A stretch of DNA of 64,000 bases from Strongylocentrotus droebachiensis (taxonomy: Eukaryota; Echinodermata; Echinoidea; Camarodonta; Strongylocentrotidae): positions 248,001 to 312,000 of the forward strand of contig JAVYIG010000041.1 in assembly GCA_035222895.1 (NCBI GenBank), written 5' to 3'. Both the position numbers and the translations under genes were made by a program. Of the stretch, positions 59,000-64,000 are shown in pieces (positions within the stretch are counted from its first letter, which is position 1; each line of letters opens with the position of its first letter). The notes under the pieces were generated by a model, which did not search any database, had not been told where the DNA came from, and was given only the letters and a program-made list of their open reading frames with translations.

Positions 59000-59170
59000 G
59001 TATAATAATAATCCATTTTTATATAGCGCATAACACATTACAAAGTATGTCCCTAGGCGCTAAGAAAGAAAAGCAAAGAGAAAAATAGAGTACTGAGTTC
59101 TTTTTACTTAATTGAAATAGATATGTTTTTAGGGTGGACTTAAACTTATCTTTTGGACTTATAAAACAGA
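59000..59170 (+). repeat. Dispersed repeat with TATATAGCGC head
   Basis: It begins with AATAATAATCCATTTTTATA followed by TAGCGC, then has CCCTAGGCGCT and GGGTGGACTTAAACTTATCT. The form matches a class of short interspersed repeats common in marine invertebrates as I remember them. There is no coding content and the class is uncertain. Confidence 0.35.
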
Positions 59171-59276
59171 ATGGGCACATTCAACTGCCGAATTATAATC
59201 CATGGTTCTATATCACATCCTGTTCAAATGAGAATAAAATTAATGTTCAGTAATGATTTAATAAAGAGTACTACGT

Positions 59277-59330
59277 GTACTACTACTACTACTACTACTA
59301 CTACTAATAATAATAATAATAATAATTATT
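59277..59330 (+). repeat. Compound CTA/TAA microsatellite
   Basis: About nine CTA units are followed directly by TAA units. The Ser/Ile-run ORF across it is an artefact. Confidence 0.9.
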
Positions 59331-61130
59331 AATAATGATAATGATAATGGATAATCATTATAATAAATGCAACTAATCAGAGTTGGGAATAAGAGCATGG
59401 TTAAAAATATGTCATCAACTATTATGATCGATAGCGATAATGATTCCATTTTCATGCTCAATTTCAAGTACAAAAAACTGCGAACTTGTTATGATATACA
59501 TAATATTTTCTCCCCTTTGTCTTGTCGACACTGAACCATGTTTGCTAACACGTGTAAATGGTTGATAAGGAGGATATGGAGTATACAGGAAAAGGACTGA
59601 CAAATAGACTGTGAAATCTGTATGAAATTACCATAATGATAAACATTATCCCCCAAACTTTCGTCTGCAACTTTCCTGTTACTTACACAACCAATGAATC
59701 ACGTCTTTCTTGGATTCAAGTGAGTAACATTCTCGGCTGGGCAATGATCCAACCCGATAAACCATTAGGGATGGATCTGCACATCTTTAACTAATGTACA
59801 CATTCATAAAATTCTTATATTTTCCATCGTTTTGGGACTGTCTTAAAATCTTAATAGCAGAATTGAAGAATTTCGTAAGAGTAAAACTTTGACACAACGT
59901 CCTGTACGTCAATGATGTACGAGGAAATATGGAATTTAACTGAAAAAGCGTTACGATGGTTCACAAACTAAACTTTTATTTCGTAAAGAATGGAATGAAT
60001 GATCCGATTGTTTCTAGTCAAACTTTCAAAACTTTCAAAACGACAAAAATGTCAAACTTTCATGATAGAAATATGGAATATGATTCAAAGTAAAGTTGTA
60101 AACGTTTAGCTTAATTAATGCTCTTTTTTTCGCTTGTAAATACTATTGAAAGAGCAGCTCCCCCTTTAAATAGTATTAATTTGTATTTCTTAATGAAGTT
60201 GTTGTAAATAAATAAATATAATGTCAGCATCATATTGATTAGAGGTGTTAGATATTTAAGATATAGCTTTTGTACCAAAGCAAACAGGGAGCAGGTATAT
60301 ATCATGTCCAATTCTTTCGAAATACATTGGAGCCACTGATATTAAAAGATTTATATTAACATTACACCTCTGTTTTTTTAATGTCTTCACGTTAATCACA
60401 AGCTTTATTCTTTTTCATGTTTCTAACAATCAATTACATAAGATTAACACACATTTACAACATTACAAATATCACATGATCGCCTACACATCAATACAAA
60501 ATGAAATGAATGATATTTAGGAACTGACTGGGAGACTATTAAAATTCACTGAAGCAGGATATTTCATTGTTCGTCATCTCTCTCTTTTATGTAAAGGAAC
60601 TGTGTATGATATTATTAATCATTATATGAATTGTTTAAATAAAATGATAAAACTAACATGGCTAAAAAAATTCATTACATCCCATTCATTGGATTAGAAT
60701 CATGCTTTAAACGAATGCGTGCACGTGGAAGTTATGATGACTCAATTTATCTTCATGAATACATCCTTATCGGAGTTGGTAAAATGAGGCTCATAAATCA
60801 TAATTTATCTGTTACCTTTACCTGAATGCTTGGTATGGATTCTTCTTCTCTTGTAATATTCAAAGGGCTTATGCAGCCTATCACAAGAGCTGTAGAAATA
60901 TTCAACTAGTTTTGTTCACAGACACATTTAACACCGGGTTTACACCCTACTCTTTGCGAAACGTGTATCGTAGGGTCCTCGAGGGACGGAGTGTTTCCCC
61001 TGAACCCGAGCCTGCATCGAGAACAGAGAAGAGGGTCGCACTTACACACAACTGTTGCATTTATGTTTTTATTCACGCGCATGACGAAAGTATTGAGAGC
61101 CAGACGAGGACCCGATTGCTCACATCACCT

Positions 61131-61550
61131 CATTATTGATGATTTGTGCATATTCAGTCTAACTGTATAGATTAGATAAGATGTCTACTATTATTTTGTT
61201 TAATCATTCTTTGAATGAGTATACAACATTATTACAGTTCTTTGAGAAAAATCCATTAAAACTCACATAAAAAGTTAATTCTAACTGTGTATGAAACCTG
61301 AAAATGATTTGATGTTAATCTACTCAAAGTTACATTACTTCATTATTGATGTTTTGTGCAAATTCAGTCTAACTGTATTATTAGATAAGATGTCTACTAT
61401 TATTTTTTTAAATCATTCTTTGAATGAGTATACAACATTATTACAGTTCTTTGAGAAAAATTCATTAAAACTCACATAAAAAGTTAATTATAACTGTGTA
61501 TGAAACCTGAAAATGATTTGATGTTAATCTACTCAAAGTTACATTACTTG
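61131..61550 (+). repeat. Tandem duplication, 2 x 210 bp
   Basis: 61131-61340 is repeated at 61341-61550 with only a few substitutions and small indels (CATTATTGATG, TCTAACTGTAT, GATTTGATGTTAATCTACTC recur exactly 210 bp apart). The unit is noncoding and AT-rich. The high identity implies a recent event or an assembly duplication. Confidence 0.9.
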
Positions 61551-64000
61551 TTTTCTGATTAAAATTGTGAGTTTCCCAATATGCTGCAATAATAATCTAG
61601 TAGAGCATGATTCTAAGTTGCTGAAACTGTTTTAATGTTACTCCACTTATTGTTTTACGCTTTGTAAAACAGTACAGTAAAGTAGCTGCAGAAACCAAGC
61701 ACAATAATTAATTACATGTACTTTTTTGATTTTCGAAAACATTTCGAATTCAGCATTCAGAAACGGAATTTGCAAAAGAGAAGAAAATATGAAGTTATCA
61801 AAAATATATACAGGGAAACCAGTAAGATACTCTACAATTGACTAAAAGTCTCTTCTCTAATCAATTTGGAATATGCACCCAAACCTCTAAGTACATGAAA
61901 TAAAGTATTTAATACTAACTGGAACATATGCAAAATGGACGTTTTTTCCCTTTGGGGTGCTATGTTCTTTCGTTCAAACTCTCATGACATTTTTGTCAGG
62001 ACATCTTAAAACTCGAATTCTAAATTTCCAAGAGTCGGTTCTCGAATCTCCTTGGAATATACACAAAAAAGAAGTGTACGGAAAGGTACATGTATGATAT
62101 ACAAACTGTACTTTCTTCTAACATTTGGGCGATTTGTTATATTAAAGGGACTTTTTAACATTATTCAGATGAGAGAAAGTGGTGCTAAGGTAGTGACTTC
62201 AATATTAGATGTACAATTAAAAATAATCTGAAATTTTGAGTGAAAATGGACCATTATTAATGATATAAATTGGGAAAAACTGATCTGGTCGATTCTTTAA
62301 TTGTCCCAACTATATTATAACAATATAGTCATATTTTAGATGAATGTAAATCGTCACGAAGCAATAAATTGGCTCTATATAACGTTTCCAGACATTTAAG
62401 TGTTGAAAGATTTTTAAAAGCCTGTCTTTTGCCTTTTTTCATGGAAAAACGGTTGGGAAAATTCAAAAATGGTTTGGAGAATTTACTGTTAATCACTGTT
62501 AGAGGGTGTTGGACAGTGACACCTTCAAAGAAAACCATAGATATCTTTGTGGTTTGAGTATTATCCCCAGAATTTTTGGCATATTAGAGGGTTAGTTCAG
62601 TAGAAGGAATATAATAAGTAACATTTCATACAACAACAAAAAATTGTTTTTTTTTCCCATCAACTTTCAACAATGTTACCGCGTCACCGTTAAAGTATCT
62701 TTCTTTCAAACTGTCATGGCAGTTTTAGAATATGCTAGAAGCACTGATAGGGCAGTGATTGTAACCATGGACCTACTACATGTATTACTACTTCGAAGTA
62801 GGTCCATGTTGTAACTAGTATGAGTAAAACGGATTGTATATTTCAGTAATATTCACCATCTTTAATCTCACTTTACAAACCAGGCTATTCACATGATCGG
62901 ATCGCGGTGACGATGTAAATCAAAGGCACAAATAAAATAGTTCAGAAGAAATTCACAAGACCCTGCAGTTAAAAGCAAAACTTGAAATAAAGATCATAAA
63001 ATATTTCAGATCAATCACAGAAATTCTCGATGATACGGACAAGTGTGATTGTACAATATATAACAAGTCGTCTATAAAAACTGATTTATGAGATCATAAC
63101 ATTGCAATTTGACGAGAAATGAGTTAATTATAAAACATTTTGTCGACCAGGTTTGAACTATAAATCATTTTTAGATCCTCTGTTCTCCGCTTTGAAAACT
63201 ACAAGTGAAGGTAATGAGTTTATTCTTGTGTTTTATCCAAAAACGTTTCGTGTATTACATGGCAAGCGGTTGAATTGAATAGCGATATTCATAATTGTAC
63301 AACAAATTAAACCTTACGATTATCTCTATACTTCAAATGTCTATAATTGTTTCAATGTAGATGTGTAGCACATGAATAACATAATATGACAGATACAATA
63401 AAGTATACCCGTAGGAATAAACGATGATGGCAAATCTAATAAAAGTAGCGCAAAATGACATTCTTTGGATAGAAAATCCAGCAAAAATGGTTATGACAGA
63501 TTTTGATATACATGATTTCATTTTATGAATCGACACAATTAATGTGCTTTTCAAAGTAGGTGTAATGCAGAAGGCTTGGTATCGGAAATTGTCTATCTTT
63601 GTTAACAACAAATCATAGAAATACTAATAATATGGTATAAGTCGATGTGAAAACAGCCTATAACTTCTACAGGCTTAAATCAAATTCGAATCTGAATGCT
63701 GAGCACTCATGTTTGTACAGTTAACCGAAAGTCTTAGTATTATGGGATAGTGACAATGGCGCCTTGTAATCCTCTCCTAACCTAGATACACCACCATAAT
63801 AGATGTAAGATCGCCTGATCATGGGCTTCTTTAACCTACACCAAATACTTTCTGAGAGAAATTTGTTAAAAGAGTGGATTATTTATTTCATGGAGGCACT
63901 GAATCTGAAATCTAAATGTATTAGTCTTTGTGATTTAATAGTTTAGTTTGGAATGGATCCTGTGCCAAACGGTTGTAGCCATGAACTGCAAATGCAGCAT

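Larger units (their letters stand above)
54570..64000. other. Upstream flank of the bZIP gene; no supportable gene
   Basis: The start exon of the bZIP gene begins with an acceptor at 54569, so a noncoding first exon lies to the right. The flank contains a SINE (54843), a CRE cluster (56579), a LINE tail (57240), a poly-G tract (about 57105-57118), CTA/TAA microsatellites (about 59277-59330) and a 210-bp tandem duplication (61131). A CpG-rich stretch near 60930-61120 carries a 75-codon ORF with no recognisable motif. ORFs elsewhere are short and AT-driven. Confidence 0.45.

Overview
The window looks like nuclear DNA of a marine invertebrate deuterostome, most probably an echinoderm of the sea-urchin type. 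It is AT-rich and intron-rich, with small exons in kilobase-scale introns. It is full of short palindromic DNA transposons, LINE and SINE fragments, poly-G/C tracts and the palindromic motif TACATGTA. The organism call is an inference from gene style and repeat style; no marker fixes the species.

Three protein genes can be assembled with consistent splice sites and phases. (1) Minus strand, about 20.75 kb down to base 1 and beyond: a tau-tubulin kinase (TTBK). Nine exons encode the CK1-type kinase domain and one giant exon (1-3803) encodes a charged S/P/K/Q-rich tail that runs off the left edge. (2) Plus strand, 41143-43998: TRMT112, a complete 123-residue methyltransferase activator in four coding exons, with a probable intron in its 3' UTR. 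(3) Minus strand, 54531-50261: a complete 583-residue bZIP factor of the Fos/ATF3/JDP2 group, best matching ATF3, in four coding exons. TTBK and TRMT112 are divergent; TRMT112 and the bZIP gene are convergent.

Region by region: 1-20.8 kb is TTBK with MITE-bearing introns. 20.8-37 kb is TTBK upstream sequence, possibly 5' noncoding exons and introns, dense in mobile elements. These include a 190-bp element with 8-bp target duplications whose core is a telomere-type TTAGGG array, a GCGTA-rich element carrying a 284-bp tandem duplication, and a large foldback element. 37.4-39.1 kb is a TIR-bounded element filled by a 51-bp polypyrimidine minisatellite, which creates a spurious 435-codon ORF. 39-41 kb is intergenic with a tiny palindromic MITE. 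41.1-44.6 kb is TRMT112 with a LINE fragment in intron 1. 44.6-50.2 kb is intergenic with an 891-bp TIR element. 50.2-54.6 kb is the bZIP gene. 54.6-64 kb holds a tRNA-derived SINE, a cluster of three TGACGTCA (CRE/ATF) sites about 2 kb upstream of the bZIP gene, a LINE 3' tail and a 210-bp tandem duplication, but no gene I can support.

The three genes are not an operon or pathway. They are ordinary neighbours: a cytoskeletal/ciliary kinase, a translation/tRNA-modification cofactor and a stress-type transcription factor. The unusual content is the mobile-element layer.
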